Positions 27,848 to 37,366 of a stretch of DNA of 64,000 nt are shown here, piece by piece (the stretch's first letter is position 1; each line of letters starts with the position of its first letter). This DNA is from Bacteroidales bacterium UBA6192 (GTDB lineage: Bacteria > Bacteroidota > Bacteroidia > Bacteroidales > F082), in contig DITE01000061.1 of the NCBI GenBank assembly GCA_002422725.1, forward strand, positions 1 to 64,000, given 5' to 3'. The notes under the pieces were generated by a model. That model searched no databases. It was not told the DNA's origin and saw only the letters and a program-made list of their open reading frames with translations. Both the position numbers and the translations under genes were made by a program.

Positions 27848-30800
27848 GTGTCGCTTAAGACAAATTCTATATCTGCCAGGCTCGTTGCTTTTATCCTGAT
27901 AACTTTTTTCTGTGCAGGATTAACAATTCAATTGACTGCTCAAAGTGTGGTGGTGAGCAGCTATTTTAATGCCGCTAGCCCGGATAGCGAGTGGAGTGAA
28001 TTGCTGGTTATTGATGACAACCTGGATCTTCGAAACTATACTTACAGAGATAATAATTCCACGCAAAACAGCTGGATGCAGGAAATCAATTTTCGCAACA
28101 TTGATTTCTGGAGCAATATGCGTGCAGGCACTGTGATTATTATCTGGCACCGTACGCCAAACCCACTGGATGTAAACAAAGTTGATGGATACATCCAGGT
28201 TGCTGCAAATGATCCGGCTTACTTCACCGGAGGCAATTTTCCAAGCAACACATTGAATATTGCTGCACCCGGTGATGTCCTTCAAATCAGAAATCCTGAA
28301 GGAGTGCATGTTCACGCACTCGGGCACATAGCTAGTCCCGGCCCATCTTTCACTGCTCTGCCATCACCAAAACTCAATCACACAGCCGCATTGTCTGATG
28401 GCGAGGCCGTTATGGTTTCACCGGGCACAAATCTGAATGAGTATGGTACTAATGGCCCTCAAAGCGGGAATACCTGGACAATAAAAAGCACTTCGACTAC
28501 TTTTGGTTTGCCCAACAACAGCGGTTCCAATTCAGCTTACTGGCGATCGCTTCGTCAACCGCTATGGATAACCCCCACCCTATCAGGCACGCTCAACCCC
28601 GGAAATACAGAAATTTCATTGACTTGGAATGCTGCAACCGATCCCAACCCGGCCGACCAAACCCAGGGCTATATCATCCTGCGCAACACTGTAAATAGTT
28701 TCACCGATCCGGTCGATGGAACCACATACACTGCAGGACAAATGATCGGCTCAGCCACTGTTGTTGCCATCATTACCAGCTCAGGAACAACAACTTACAC
28801 CGATGTATTGACCATTCCCTGCAACGAAGACAGGTTCTACAGGGTTTATGCCTATCGTTATAACACAGACAACCTGCAAGGCAATAGTTTTAACGTTGCA
28901 CGAGGTCGGGCTTACAACGAAAGTTTTGCCGGAACAACGGTCGCAGGACCCGATGATCAGGTAGTTATTGTCAACATAACCCCATCAAATGCTGACATTT
29001 GTCTGGGTCAGAATGCAGTTTTCAATACCACCAATAATGGAACAGGAAGCCTGCTTTATCAATGGCAACTGGATTCGGGTAGCGGATGGAGCGACCTGAC
29101 AGAAGCAGCACCATACAGTGGTACAAACACCGCAGTCCTTACAATAAGCTCGCCACCCCTCATTTTTAATGGGTATCAATACCGCTGCAGGGTTACGCCT
29201 GCTTGCGGAAGCCCGGCATTCAGCCCAGCTGGAACCTTGCTGATCACCGCAGCACCTACTGCGCCAACATCAGCATCAGCAACACCCAACATTGTTTGCG
29301 TTGACGATGCAGGCAATATTACCCTGACTGCCAATGGTGGCTCGGGAAGTGTATTGCAATGGTTTACGGGTAGTTGCGGAGGAACTCTTATTGGAACAGG
29401 CAACAACCTGGTTATACCTTCCCCAACGATAACCACAACCTATTATGCCCGCTGGTCGACAACCAACTGCGGATTTTCTGGCTGTGCGCAGGTAACCGTA
29501 ACAGTTAGCCCCCTGCCCACCCCTTCCAATGCAGGAGCAAATTCCGAAACCTGTGGCCTTTCTACAAACCTGCAAGGCAACAATCCCGATGTAGGTACGG
29601 GAATCTGGTCGTTTGTATCAGGACCAGGAACAGCCATCTTTAGCAATGTTAATCTCTATAACACCCTGGTTACCGTCACAACCAGCGGCACTTATGTGTT
29701 CCGCTGGACCATTTCAACCGGAGGCTCCTGTCCTGACTCTCAGGATGAAGTTCAAATAAACTTTGTCCCTGAACCCACCACAAGCAATGCAGGACCTAAC
29801 CAATTTATTTGTGCCACATTTACCACCAATATGGCAGCGAACACCCCTTTGGTGGGTACAGGCCAGTGGTCGCAGGTATCAGGCCCGGCCGGATTTGTAA
29901 TCAGCGAACCCGGCAACCCGCTAACCTTAGTAACAGCATCACAATATGGCACTTATGTGTTACGCTGGACCATTTCGAATGGCATTTGTCCGGCTTCAAC
30001 AGATGATGTACAACTTACTATAAGCGAAGCTGTCGCAGTGCTTGCCTCCAGCAACAGTCCGGTTTGCGAGTTGAACGATCTTGAACTATATGCTGATATC
30101 GGGGGTGCTACCTATTCATGGACTGGCCCCAATGGATTTACTTCAACCGAACAGAATCCGGTCATCACAGCTGCAACTCCGGCAAACAGTGGCCTTTATG
30201 AGGTAATCGTTTCCAATATACCCGGCGGTTGTCCCACCACAAGCAACACCACGCTTGCCAGCGTAAATGCTGCACCGGAAACAGGTCCCATTACGCCTGC
30301 TAATGGGGAATTTTGCACCGGAACGTCCGTATCCTACTCTGTGACAGGTGAAACCGGGTCAACTTACACCTGGACTGTAACAGGCGGAACTGTGCAACCA
30401 CCGGGCAACACTGCAACTGTTCAGATTGATTGGGGAGCAGTTCCCGGAACCTACCTTATTGAGGTTATTCAGCAAAACATTGCCGGTTGTCTGGCCGAAG
30501 TTGTCGCCACCAACGCTACCCTGACTGAAGCTCCGGAGGCTTACGCCGGGAATGATGATGGTATTTGCGAGGGAGATGTTTACCCACTCAACAATGCAGT
30601 GGCCACAGGCGATGTACTTGCCTGGTCAACAAGCGGCGATGGAGCTTTCAGTGATCCTGCCATTCAGAACCCTGTGTACACTCCCGGGTCAATTGATGCT
30701 GCAAACGGATTCGTTACCCTTACCCTTACTGCATCGAGCAATGCAGCAGGTTGTGATCCGGATGTGTCGTCCATGGAACTGAGCATCGACAACAGCCTGC

Positions 30801-32911
30801 CGCTGAATGTCGTTATAGACAACCCGACAAACCCAGTTTGTACAGCAGAAGAAATTACCCTTAGTCTTATCGTGACCAACGGAGGCAGCAATCCTGCCTA
30901 TGCCTGGTATTTGAACAGTATAGAAGTTTCCAATGCTGACACGTATACATTTACGCCTGTGCCAGGTGACGAGGTCTACTGCATAGTGAGCTCATCCTTG
31001 CTTTGTGCCACCAACAGCCCGATGCAATCCGATCTTGCGGTAATCAACTTCTCACCACAAATTCTGGTCAACGACATAAACGTAACCAATGCTGACTGTG
31101 GTGTGGATAACGGAATCATTGAAATTATTGCATCAGGAGGAACGCCTCCTTTGCAATTCAGCATCGACGGAGGAGGTATTTTTCAGGCGCTCAACGTGTT
31201 TTCAGACCTGGGAGCTATGAATTATCAGGTAGTTGTCAGAGATAATGCCGGCTGTGTTTTCCCATATGGAAATGTATCGGTTGGGTCAGAAGGTGGTGCT
31301 GTGGTTGATCTGGTTGATATTGATGACGCCCTTTGCAATGGAAGCACCGGCATCATCACCATCTTTGCCAGCGGAGGAACCCCACCTCTACAATACAGTA
31401 TCAATGGAGGAGACGACTGGTCAAATGGATCAGTATTTAGCGGGCTGCCTCCGGGTCCATACGAAGTTTCTGTCATGGATGCCTTTGGGTGTATAACCAA
31501 TTATGGAACAGCCACTGTTGGCAATACCCCCGGACCAGCTCTGGTGTCAGTTATACCCCAGGATGCAGTTGATGGGCAGTTTAATGGCGAGGTCGAAATC
31601 AATGTAAGCGGAAACGGCCCCTTTGAATACAGCCTCGATGGAACAAACTATCAGACATCAAACACCTTCTTCAACTTACAGCCCGGCTCTTATGGAGCAT
31701 TCGTTCGCGATATAAACGGTTGTATTCTAAATGTACCTTTCACTATTGGAAATACGAATTCGATTCAGGTTATCGTGGAAGCAGCAGATGCCGTTGCCTG
31801 TTTAGGTGAAAAGCTGACGATTTCGGTAAACGCATCAGGTTTTAACGAATTGGTTTCCTTCAGCCTGGCATTAAATTTCGATCCATTGCAATTGAATTAT
31901 GTCAATTATCTGATGCTGAACTCATCTCTTCAACCGGGAAGTTTCTCAGTTACCCAACCTCAATCGGATTTGCTTTTCATTCAATGGAGCTTCAACCAAG
32001 GCGTTAGCCTTTCGGACGGCACACTCTTATTCAATCTTGAATTCACCACCCTGACTGTGGGTTCAGGTCAGCTGGAATGGGAAAGCAGCCAGAGTGGATT
32101 TGTGTCGGGAGCAGGCACGCCTGTTTCGGTAACGTATAATGGCTCTGTTTATGATGTAAATAGCAAACCACAACTTAGTTCAACGGGAGGCGGAAGTTTC
32201 TGCGAAGGCAGTTCAATAAGTCTTCAGGGAAGCTCGCCCGACCAGCCCAACCCGGCGCTGATCTGGCTCAGACCCGATGGATCGTCCTTCAACGGTGCAG
32301 TGCTGGATATGGATGAAATCGGGCCTGATGAAAGTGGCGTATACACCCTCATTGCTACAAACAGTGATGGTTGCCGGTCGGAAAGCACCCAATCGGTCAA
32401 TATTGAACCCTTACCTCAGATTATGCTGGCACAGGAAGACACATTGTGTGCCGGAAGCGACATTTTGCTCGATGCCGGACCAGGTTATGCCTGGTACGTT
32501 TGGAGTGACGGCACTACTAACCAAACACTCACAGTGAATGAAACCGGAGAGTATTCCGTTGAGGTTTCCTCTGCCCTGGGTTGTATTGGCAGCGACACTG
32601 TCTGGCTTCGTCCGTGCAATTTCAGGCTGTTGTTGCCGAATGCCTTCACCCCCGACGCCGATGGATTGAACGATGGATTTGGCCCTGTTTGGGGCGAAAT
32701 TCTCCCGGTTGAATTCAAATTGATGGTGTTCAATTCGTGGGGTCAGCTGATATACGAAAGCAGCGATTTTACCAAAAAATGGGATGGACGGTTCAATGGT
32801 GAAAGAGTCAAGGCAGGCGTTTATGCCTATATCATGCATGTGAGCATGCCCGATTACGTTACGAACCGCGTCGAATCCCCAGTAAGAGGCACAGTTACCG
32901 TAATTTGGTAG
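27848..32911 (+). CDS. Giant surface protein with SprB repeats, cohesin-like domain and T9SS type B tail
   Basis: A 1687-aa exported protein starting at GTG (27848), which directly begins the signal peptide (to about 32, LTAQ). A lamin-tail-like domain (about 33-190) is followed by Ig/PKD-like domains (about 245-1070) rich in paired Cys, then SprB-type repeats (about 1074-1300; ASGGTPPLQFSIDGG and variants), a cohesin-like domain (about 1303-1437; SIQVIVEAADAV, SFSLALNFDPLQLNYV, LLFNLEFTTL), an Ig-like region, and a gliding-motility-associated C-terminal domain (about 1594-1687; LPNAFTPDADGLNDGF, FKLMVFNSWGQLIYES, KWDGRFNGE, GVYAYIM). The tail is a T9SS type B signal, which typically keeps the protein at the surface. 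Adhesion or gliding is inferred from SprB-like relatives. Confidence 0.9.
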   Translation: MSLKTNSISARLVAFILITFFCAGLTIQLTAQSVVVSSYFNAASPDSEWSELLVIDDNLDLRNYTYRDNNSTQNSWMQEINFRNIDFWSNMRAGTVIIIWHRTPNPLDVNKVDGYIQVAANDPAYFTGGNFPSNTLNIAAPGDVLQIRNPEGVHVHALGHIASPGPSFTALPSPKLNHTAALSDGEAVMVSPGTNLNEYGTNGPQSGNTWTIKSTSTTFGLPNNSGSNSAYWRSLRQPLWITPTLSGTLNPGNTEISLTWNAATDPNPADQTQGYIILRNTVNSFTDPVDGTTYTAGQMIGSATVVAIITSSGTTTYTDVLTIPCNEDRFYRVYAYRYNTDNLQGNSFNVARGRAYNESFAGTTVAGPDDQVVIVNITPSNADICLGQNAVFNTTNNGTGSLLYQWQLDSGSGWSDLTEAAPYSGTNTAVLTISSPPLIFNGYQYRCRVTPACGSPAFSPAGTLLITAAPTAPTSASATPNIVCVDDAGNITLTANGGSGSVLQWFTGSCGGTLIGTGNNLVIPSPTITTTYYARWSTTNCGFSGCAQVTVTVSPLPTPSNAGANSETCGLSTNLQGNNPDVGTGIWSFVSGPGTAIFSNVNLYNTLVTVTTSGTYVFRWTISTGGSCPDSQDEVQINFVPEPTTSNAGPNQFICATFTTNMAANTPLVGTGQWSQVSGPAGFVISEPGNPLTLVTASQYGTYVLRWTISNGICPASTDDVQLTISEAVAVLASSNSPVCELNDLELYADIGGATYSWTGPNGFTSTEQNPVITAATPANSGLYEVIVSNIPGGCPTTSNTTLASVNAAPETGPITPANGEFCTGTSVSYSVTGETGSTYTWTVTGGTVQPPGNTATVQIDWGAVPGTYLIEVIQQNIAGCLAEVVATNATLTEAPEAYAGNDDGICEGDVYPLNNAVATGDVLAWSTSGDGAFSDPAIQNPVYTPGSIDAANGFVTLTLTASSNAAGCDPDVSSMELSIDNSLPLNVVIDNPTNPVCTAEEITLSLIVTNGGSNPAYAWYLNSIEVSNADTYTFTPVPGDEVYCIVSSSLLCATNSPMQSDLAVINFSPQILVNDINVTNADCGVDNGIIEIIASGGTPPLQFSIDGGGIFQALNVFSDLGAMNYQVVVRDNAGCVFPYGNVSVGSEGGAVVDLVDIDDALCNGSTGIITIFASGGTPPLQYSINGGDDWSNGSVFSGLPPGPYEVSVMDAFGCITNYGTATVGNTPGPALVSVIPQDAVDGQFNGEVEINVSGNGPFEYSLDGTNYQTSNTFFNLQPGSYGAFVRDINGCILNVPFTIGNTNSIQVIVEAADAVACLGEKLTISVNASGFNELVSFSLALNFDPLQLNYVNYLMLNSSLQPGSFSVTQPQSDLLFIQWSFNQGVSLSDGTLLFNLEFTTLTVGSGQLEWESSQSGFVSGAGTPVSVTYNGSVYDVNSKPQLSSTGGGSFCEGSSISLQGSSPDQPNPALIWLRPDGSSFNGAVLDMDEIGPDESGVYTLIATNSDGCRSESTQSVNIEPLPQIMLAQEDTLCAGSDILLDAGPGYAWYVWSDGTTNQTLTVNETGEYSVEVSSALGCIGSDTVWLRPCNFRLLLPNAFTPDADGLNDGFGPVWGEILPVEFKLMVFNSWGQLIYESSDFTKKWDGRFNGERVKAGVYAYIMHVSMPDYVTNRVESPVRGTVTVIW

Positions 32912-32930
32912 TAAGAGTTTTCTGATCAAA

Positions 32931-32966
32931 AAGGATTGCTGCGAAAACAGCAACCATACTTTTTAA
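32931..32966. terminator. Possible hairpin between convergent genes
   Basis: TTGCTG (32936) and CAGCAA pair around a CGAAAA loop, flanked by A-rich and T-rich sides. It lies between the giant T9SS gene and the convergent yebC gene and could serve both. Confidence 0.45.
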
Positions 32967-33009
32967 CACCCAGTTTAGTTAAATCCAGCATCAAACCTGC
33001 ATTCAGAAC

Positions 33010-33720
33010 CTAAGCCATATTGGTATAAACGGCCTGCACATCATCATCTTCCTCCACTTTATCGAGGAATTTATCAATGTCGACAATCTGTTCTTCGGTG
33101 AAAACAACCGGAGAATTGGAAAACCGCTGTAGGTTTGACTTGGTAATCTCGATCCCCTGATCTTCCAGGGCAGCATGCAAACTTCCAAAGTTGGTGTAGT
33201 CAGCATAAGCAAATCCGGTTTCTTCATGCACATCAATTTCTTCCAGACCGGCATCAATCAGTTCCAGTTCAAGATCTTCGATATTCAAACCAGCTTTCAT
33301 TTTAAACTCGAAAACTGCTTTGCGGGTAAACATGAAGTCCAATGATCCGCTAGGCACAAACGATCCGCCCGATCTGTTGAAATACGATTTTACATTGGCC
33401 ACGGTGCGCGTGGTGTTATCTGTGGCACATTCCACCACAACAAGCACGCCATGAGGCCCTTTGCCTTCGTAAACCACTTCCACCATGGAATCGGCATCTT
33501 TTCCGGCAGCCCGCTTGATGGCCGCTTCGATGTTTTCCTTTGGCATGTTTTCCGACTTGGCATTCTGAATGGCGTTGCGCAGCCTGGGGTTCATCTCCGG
33601 ATCGGAGCCTCCCTCTTTGGCAGCAATAGTAATCAGTTTTCCAAGTTTCGGGAACACTTTTGACATCTTGTCCCAACGCTTTTCCTTGGCAGCACGGCGG
33701 TATTCAAACGCTCTTCCCAT
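33010..33720 (-). CDS. YebC/PmpR family protein
   Basis: A 236-aa cytoplasmic protein of the YebC/TACO1 family, known as a transcriptional regulator in some bacteria and as a factor easing ribosome stalling in others. The start [19 protein letters not shown] is the usual family N-terminus with a small Bacteroidota variation. Conserved blocks are [37 protein letters not shown] and [16 protein letters not shown] (33756-33749, minus strand) is a possible -7 element, though no -33 partner is evident. Monocistronic and convergent with the giant surface-protein gene. Confidence 0.96.
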   Translation of the reverse strand: MGRAFEYRRAAKEKRWDKMSKVFPKLGKLITIAAKEGGSDPEMNPRLRNAIQNAKSENMPKENIEAAIKRAAGKDADSMVEVVYEGKGPHGVLVVVECATDNTTRTVANVKSYFNRSGGSFVPSGSLDFMFTRKAVFEFKMKAGLNIEDLELELIDAGLEEIDVHEETGFAYADYTNFGSLHAALEDQGIEITKSNLQRFSNSPVVFTEEQIVDIDKFLDKVEEDDDVQAVYTNMA

Positions 33721-34005
33721 AGTTTAGTATTGTTATCATTTCAGCCCGCAAAATTAGCAAGTTGGCTGAAAAAAAAGAAATTAAGTTTCATTTTCTTTTT
33801 GTGAATCCTTTGGCTGCTTTCCAGGCCCGGATGTGAACCACGGAACAAACATACTAAACAGTGCTGCACAGGGTAGTTATCGCAGATGCAATGAAAAAAT
33901 TACCATTCCGGCAAATACCGCAATGTTGCAGTTAAACAAAAAAAACGGGAATTAAATCCTAAAAAATTGCACCTTTGTAAGAGCGAACCCATCCACATTC
34001 AACCT
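33721..34005. other. Divergent intergenic region yebC/rmuC
   Basis: 285 bp without a gene. Apart from the possible yebC -7 element near its left end, nothing distinctive is seen. Confidence 0.4.
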
Positions 34006-35460
34006 ATGATCAACATTGCTTTTATTGCCCTCACATTTATCATGTTTGTTGCGTTTATTGTGCTTATTATCAGGATCAACAATTACCTGAAAGCCAGCAA
34101 TAAACCAGACGAGGCATCTTCCAAAATTGATTTTCTGGAAAAGAGTCTGAGCCGCCTCGAAAATTCGGTCAAGGACGATTTCAGGCAAAACCGCGAAGAA
34201 CTGGCCAACAACCTGACCAAATTCCAGCAAACCTTTTTGGAAACCCTGAGAGAGATTTCAAGAAACCAATTGGATCAACTCAACTCAAACCATGAGCAAA
34301 GCCGGCAAAACCTGACCAACCTGAACAAAACCCTTGAAGACCGCCTAAGCCAGCTGGCTGACAGATTACAGCAAAATGCCAACCTGTCGAGAGAATCCCT
34401 TGATAAATCATTAAAGGAATTTCAGGTCTCTTTCAGCAATAACGTAAAAGAATTCAATGAATTACAGAAGCAGAAGTTCGCCGAAATGGAGAAAAAACAA
34501 GGCGAGCTGATCACTTCAACCGAGCTCAAGCTGGAGAAAATGCGCGAAACAGTTGACGAAAAACTTCAAAAAACCCTGGAAACCCGCCTGGGACAGTCAT
34601 TCGAACTGGTCAGCAAGCAACTTGAAAGCGTTCAAAAAGGGCTGGGTGAAATGCAAAATCTGGCCAATGATGTTGGCGGGCTGAAAAGGGTTCTGTCGAA
34701 TGTGAAAACACGCGGGATAATGGGCGAGATACAACTGGGAAATATACTGGAACAGATTCTTGCACCAGAACAATATGAAGCCAATGTGAAAACCAAGAAA
34801 TCGAGCGGCGACCACGTGGAGTTTGCTATCAGGCTTCCCGGTCGCGACGACGATCAAAATTTTGTTTACCTGCCCATTGATGCCAAATTCCCGCAGGAAA
34901 GCTATCATATGCTTCAGACTGCCTACGATGAAGCTAACCCCCTGATGGTGGAGGAAGCCACGAAATCATTGTCGGCATCCATTACAAAATTTGCCAAAGA
35001 CATCAGCGAAAAATATCTTGACCCGCCCTACACCACCGATTTTGGAATCATGTTCCTGCCTGTTGAAGGATTGTATGCCGAGGTGGTGCGCAACACCGAC
35101 CTGATCGAACAGCTTCAGCGCAAGTACAAAATCATCGTCACCGGCCCCACTACCCTTGCTGCCATACTCAACAGCCTGCAGATGGGTTTCAAAACCCTGG
35201 CAATCCAGAAAAGAAGCAGTGAAGTGTGGCAGATTCTTGGCGCTGTGAAGACCGAATTTAGTAAGTTTGGCGGGATACTGGAAAAAGCACGCAAGAAAAT
35301 TGACGAAGCAGGCAACGACATTGACACCCTGGTGGGAACCCGCACCAAAGCCATCGAAAGAAAACTCAGGCAGGTGCAGGAATTGCCGGCCACTGAAACA
35401 CGGCTGTTTCTCGATGATCAGAGCGAGCCAGGAGCCGAGTCAGAAGATGAAGAGGTGTAA
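34006..35460 (+). CDS. rmuC: DNA recombination protein RmuC
   Basis: A 484-aa membrane-anchored protein of the RmuC family, related to restriction-like nucleases and linked to limiting recombination at inverted repeats. One N-terminal membrane helix (residues 3-24, IAFIALTFIMFVAFIVLII) is followed by a long coiled coil (about 40-215). The RmuC core (about 220-440) shows RGIMGEIQLGNILEQ, LPIDAKFPQESY and YTTDFGIMFLPVEGLYAEV. I use the ATG at 34006, which begins the membrane helix; a longer frame from a TTG adds 13 residues that fit no signal. Single gene, with no partner evident. Confidence 0.94.
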   Translation: MINIAFIALTFIMFVAFIVLIIRINNYLKASNKPDEASSKIDFLEKSLSRLENSVKDDFRQNREELANNLTKFQQTFLETLREISRNQLDQLNSNHEQSRQNLTNLNKTLEDRLSQLADRLQQNANLSRESLDKSLKEFQVSFSNNVKEFNELQKQKFAEMEKKQGELITSTELKLEKMRETVDEKLQKTLETRLGQSFELVSKQLESVQKGLGEMQNLANDVGGLKRVLSNVKTRGIMGEIQLGNILEQILAPEQYEANVKTKKSSGDHVEFAIRLPGRDDDQNFVYLPIDAKFPQESYHMLQTAYDEANPLMVEEATKSLSASITKFAKDISEKYLDPPYTTDFGIMFLPVEGLYAEVVRNTDLIEQLQRKYKIIVTGPTTLAAILNSLQMGFKTLAIQKRSSEVWQILGAVKTEFSKFGGILEKARKKIDEAGNDIDTLVGTRTKAIERKLRQVQELPATETRLFLDDQSEPGAESEDEEV

Positions 35461-35563
35461 CCCATTTTAGTATAAACCGGTTTCTCTTCGATAGACTGTT
35501 TCTAAATTACAATAATACCTGATAATTTTTCTTTGAATGTGACAAGCGTAAAGGAATACGCAT

Positions 35564-35596
35564 TACTTTTGTTTCGTAATTCTACGAAATACGAAA
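35564..35596 (+). promoter_or_regulatory. Promoter and ArsR operator of the organoarsenical-type operon
   Basis: TACTTTTG at 35564-35571 is a perfect -7 match. Directly next to it is the perfect inverted repeat TTTCGTA-ATTC-TACGAAA (35572-35589), and a third half-site TACGAAA follows at 35590-35596. The ATG of arsR is 4 bp downstream. A repressor bound here would block transcription start; binding by the encoded ArsR is inferred. Confidence 0.65.
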
Positions 35597-35600
35597 TGAA

Positions 35601-35918
35601 ATGGAAGAAACCCTGACCTACACCGAGCAACAAATCAAACTGGCACGCATTGCCAAAGCCATGGGACATCCTGCCAGGATCATGATTCTGGAACTGCTAT
35701 CACAACAAAGTTGCTGCTACAGTGGCGATATGGCCGAAGACCTGCCTATCGCACGGTCAACCCTTTCGCAGCACCTGAAGGAACTTAAAGACTCCGGGCT
35801 CATTCAGGGTGAACTTACCCCTCCACGAATTAAATATTGCCTGAACCTTGAGAATTGGGAGCTGGCACGTAAAATGTACAATGATCTGTTTAAGAGTAAA
35901 TTGTGTAATAAATGTTAA
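35601..35918 (+). CDS. ArsR-family metalloid-responsive repressor (first operon)
   Basis: A 105-aa winged-helix repressor, likely to leave DNA when trivalent arsenic or an organoarsenical binds. The helix-turn-helix core reads MGHPARIMILELLS and then IARSTLSQHLKELKDSGLI. Cys38-Cys39 (SCCYSGD) lies before the DNA-recognition helix, and the C-terminus ends CNKC (Cys102, Cys105). Both are candidate As(III) ligands. The gene heads an eight-gene operon and starts 4 bp after an inverted-repeat operator. The other ArsR of this window (52442-52774) has CC at the same residues. Choice of inducer (inorganic or organic arsenic, or antimony) cannot be read from sequence. Confidence 0.93.
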   Translation: MEETLTYTEQQIKLARIAKAMGHPARIMILELLSQQSCCYSGDMAEDLPIARSTLSQHLKELKDSGLIQGELTPPRIKYCLNLENWELARKMYNDLFKSKLCNKC

Positions 35919-35929
35919 TTTAATATAAT

Positions 35930-36169
35930 ATGAAAAAAGACATCAAAATTCTGGGTACAGGCTGCCCAAAATGCAAACAGCTGGAAGAAGCTGTCAGAAA
36001 AACCGTAACCGACAATTCCGTTGAAGCTGAAATCAGCAAAGTGGAAGACATCGTTGATATCATGGGCTATGGCATCATGCGCACACCCGGCCTTGTTATC
36101 GACGGCAAGGTGGTTTTGAGCGGCAGACTTCCCTCGACCAACGAGTTGAAAGAATTGATTACCAAATAA
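35930..36169 (+). CDS. Small thioredoxin-like protein with CPKC
   Basis: A 79-aa cytoplasmic thioredoxin-fold protein of the redox-active disulfide (TM0996/MTH895) type. The active site is Cys12-Pro-Lys-Cys15 in LGTGCPKCKQLE; the cis-Pro region is RTPGLVIDGKVV. It starts 11 bp after arsR and lies before the ArsF-like gene. Such proteins often accompany permeases of the kind encoded three genes later. It may supply electrons for reduction of the arsenical and might be the counterpart of ArsE in the ArsEFG system; that last point is inference, since I recognise no separate ArsE here. Confidence 0.88.
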   Translation: MKKDIKILGTGCPKCKQLEEAVRKTVTDNSVEAEISKVEDIVDIMGYGIMRTPGLVIDGKVVLSGRLPSTNELKELITK

Positions 36170-36196
36170 ATAATTCATTTTATCAACAACATTACC

Positions 36197-36616
36197 ATGA
36201 AAAAAATAGCTATGTTTTTGGGTATCATTACCCTTGTGATGATGGCCTTGCCAAATGAAATCAACGCTCAGACAGCAGCAAAAAAAACGGTGCTCGACAT
36301 TTATTACACCCACAGCACCAATCGCTGCGCTGGTTGTAAAGCCATCGAAACCCAGGCAAAAGAAACCCTTGAAAGCCAGTTTAAGCAGGAAACCAGCGAT
36401 GGAAAAATCGTTTTTCACCTGATCAACATTGACTTGAAAGAAAACAAGGCTTTTGTGGAAGAACATAAGGTGTGGGGCTCGGGTTTGTTTATGATAAACT
36501 CTGCTACTAAAAAGAATGTCGACCTCACAAAAGAAGGTTTTGCCATGGCACGCACCAAACCCGAAGAGTTCAGGGCTACTTTGGCTAAAGCCATACGGGA
36601 GAATCTGGGACAATAA
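36197..36616 (+). CDS. ArsF-like exported thioredoxin-fold protein (nitroarsenical reductase subunit family)
   Basis: A 139-aa exported protein matching what I know of the nitrophenyl-compound nitroreductase subunit ArsF family, first linked to reduction of aromatic nitroarsenicals in Shewanella. A signal peptide ends near residue 25 (EINAQ). The redox pair Cys44-Ala-Gly-Cys47 (NRCAGCKAIE) stands where thioredoxin folds carry their active site, after the strand VLDIYYTHS. The gene lies 27 bp after the CPKC thioredoxin and 45 bp before the ArsG-like permease, the expected gene order. The export signal implies that reduction occurs on the periplasmic side. Activity on a given compound is not shown by sequence alone. 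Confidence 0.82.
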   Translation: MKKIAMFLGIITLVMMALPNEINAQTAAKKTVLDIYYTHSTNRCAGCKAIETQAKETLESQFKQETSDGKIVFHLINIDLKENKAFVEEHKVWGSGLFMINSATKKNVDLTKEGFAMARTKPEEFRATLAKAIRENLGQ

Positions 36617-36661
36617 TCCTTTTCTGTTCCTCACGTTTAATGTATTCATTGAATCGAAACT

Positions 36662-37363
36662 ATGGAATTCCTTCAAAGCATCCTGGACAACACCTCACTA
36701 CCTTTTCTGACAGCCTTGTTGCTGGGGCTTATGACAGCCATCAGCCCATGCCCCTTAGCCACGAATATTACAGCCATTGCCTTCATCAGCAAGGATATCG
36801 AAAACAGGCGCAAAGTATTCTATAACGGTTTGATTTACACGCTCGGGCGGGCTGTTACCTATACTGGTCTTGGCCTGATACTCTATTTTGGTGCAAGCAC
36901 CTTTCATATTGCCGGATTCTTTCAAAGCTGGGGCGAAAAGTTGCTCGGGCCTCTCCTGCTGATCATTGGCATCATCATGCTTGATGTGATACAGATAAAT
37001 TTTCCGGGCTTATCCGCATTAACAAGCCGCATGGAGCGTTCAGAAAAAAAGGGTTTCTGGAGAGTACTCCTTCTGGGAATTGTATTTGCACTGGCATTTT
37101 GTCCGTATAGCGGAGTGCTGTATTTCGGCATGTTAATCCCGATCACCATTGCGAGTCCGTCAGGGCTGTTTCTCCCCCTCATTTTTGCTTTGGCTACTGG
37201 GTTTCCTGTTATTGTGCTTGCCTATTTTCTGGCTTTTACCATGTCGGAAGTGGGTAACTTTTACAACAGTTTGAAAAAATTCGAGCATTGGTTCAGAAAA
37301 GTTGTGGCCGTTATTTTCATTCTGGTTGGGCTTTACTACATCACCATCTTTTTTATACCCTAA
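36662..37363 (+). CDS. ArsG-like permease (CcdA/DsbD-type membrane protein)
   Basis: A 233-aa inner-membrane protein with six or so helices, related to CcdA/DsbD and to ArsG, described as an exporter of trivalent aromatic aminoarsenicals. Cys30 (AISPCPLATN) in the first helix and Cys147 (LAFCPYSGV) in a later one stand where CcdA has its transmembrane redox pair. So the protein could move electrons to the ArsF-like protein, export arsenicals, or both. ArsF-ArsG adjacency supports the arsenical reading. The next gene starts 3 bp after the stop, so the two are tightly coupled. Confidence 0.83.
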   Translation: MEFLQSILDNTSLPFLTALLLGLMTAISPCPLATNITAIAFISKDIENRRKVFYNGLIYTLGRAVTYTGLGLILYFGASTFHIAGFFQSWGEKLLGPLLLIIGIIMLDVIQINFPGLSALTSRMERSEKKGFWRVLLLGIVFALAFCPYSGVLYFGMLIPITIASPSGLFLPLIFALATGFPVIVLAYFLAFTMSEVGNFYNSLKKFEHWFRKVVAVIFILVGLYYITIFFIP

Positions 37364-37366
37364 ATT

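Noticed and set aside
35915..36676. Minus-strand frame of 253 codons opposite the thioredoxin and ArsF-like genes
   Set aside because: The plus-strand genes have clear families and operon spacing; the antisense translation is Phe/His-rich with no motif.
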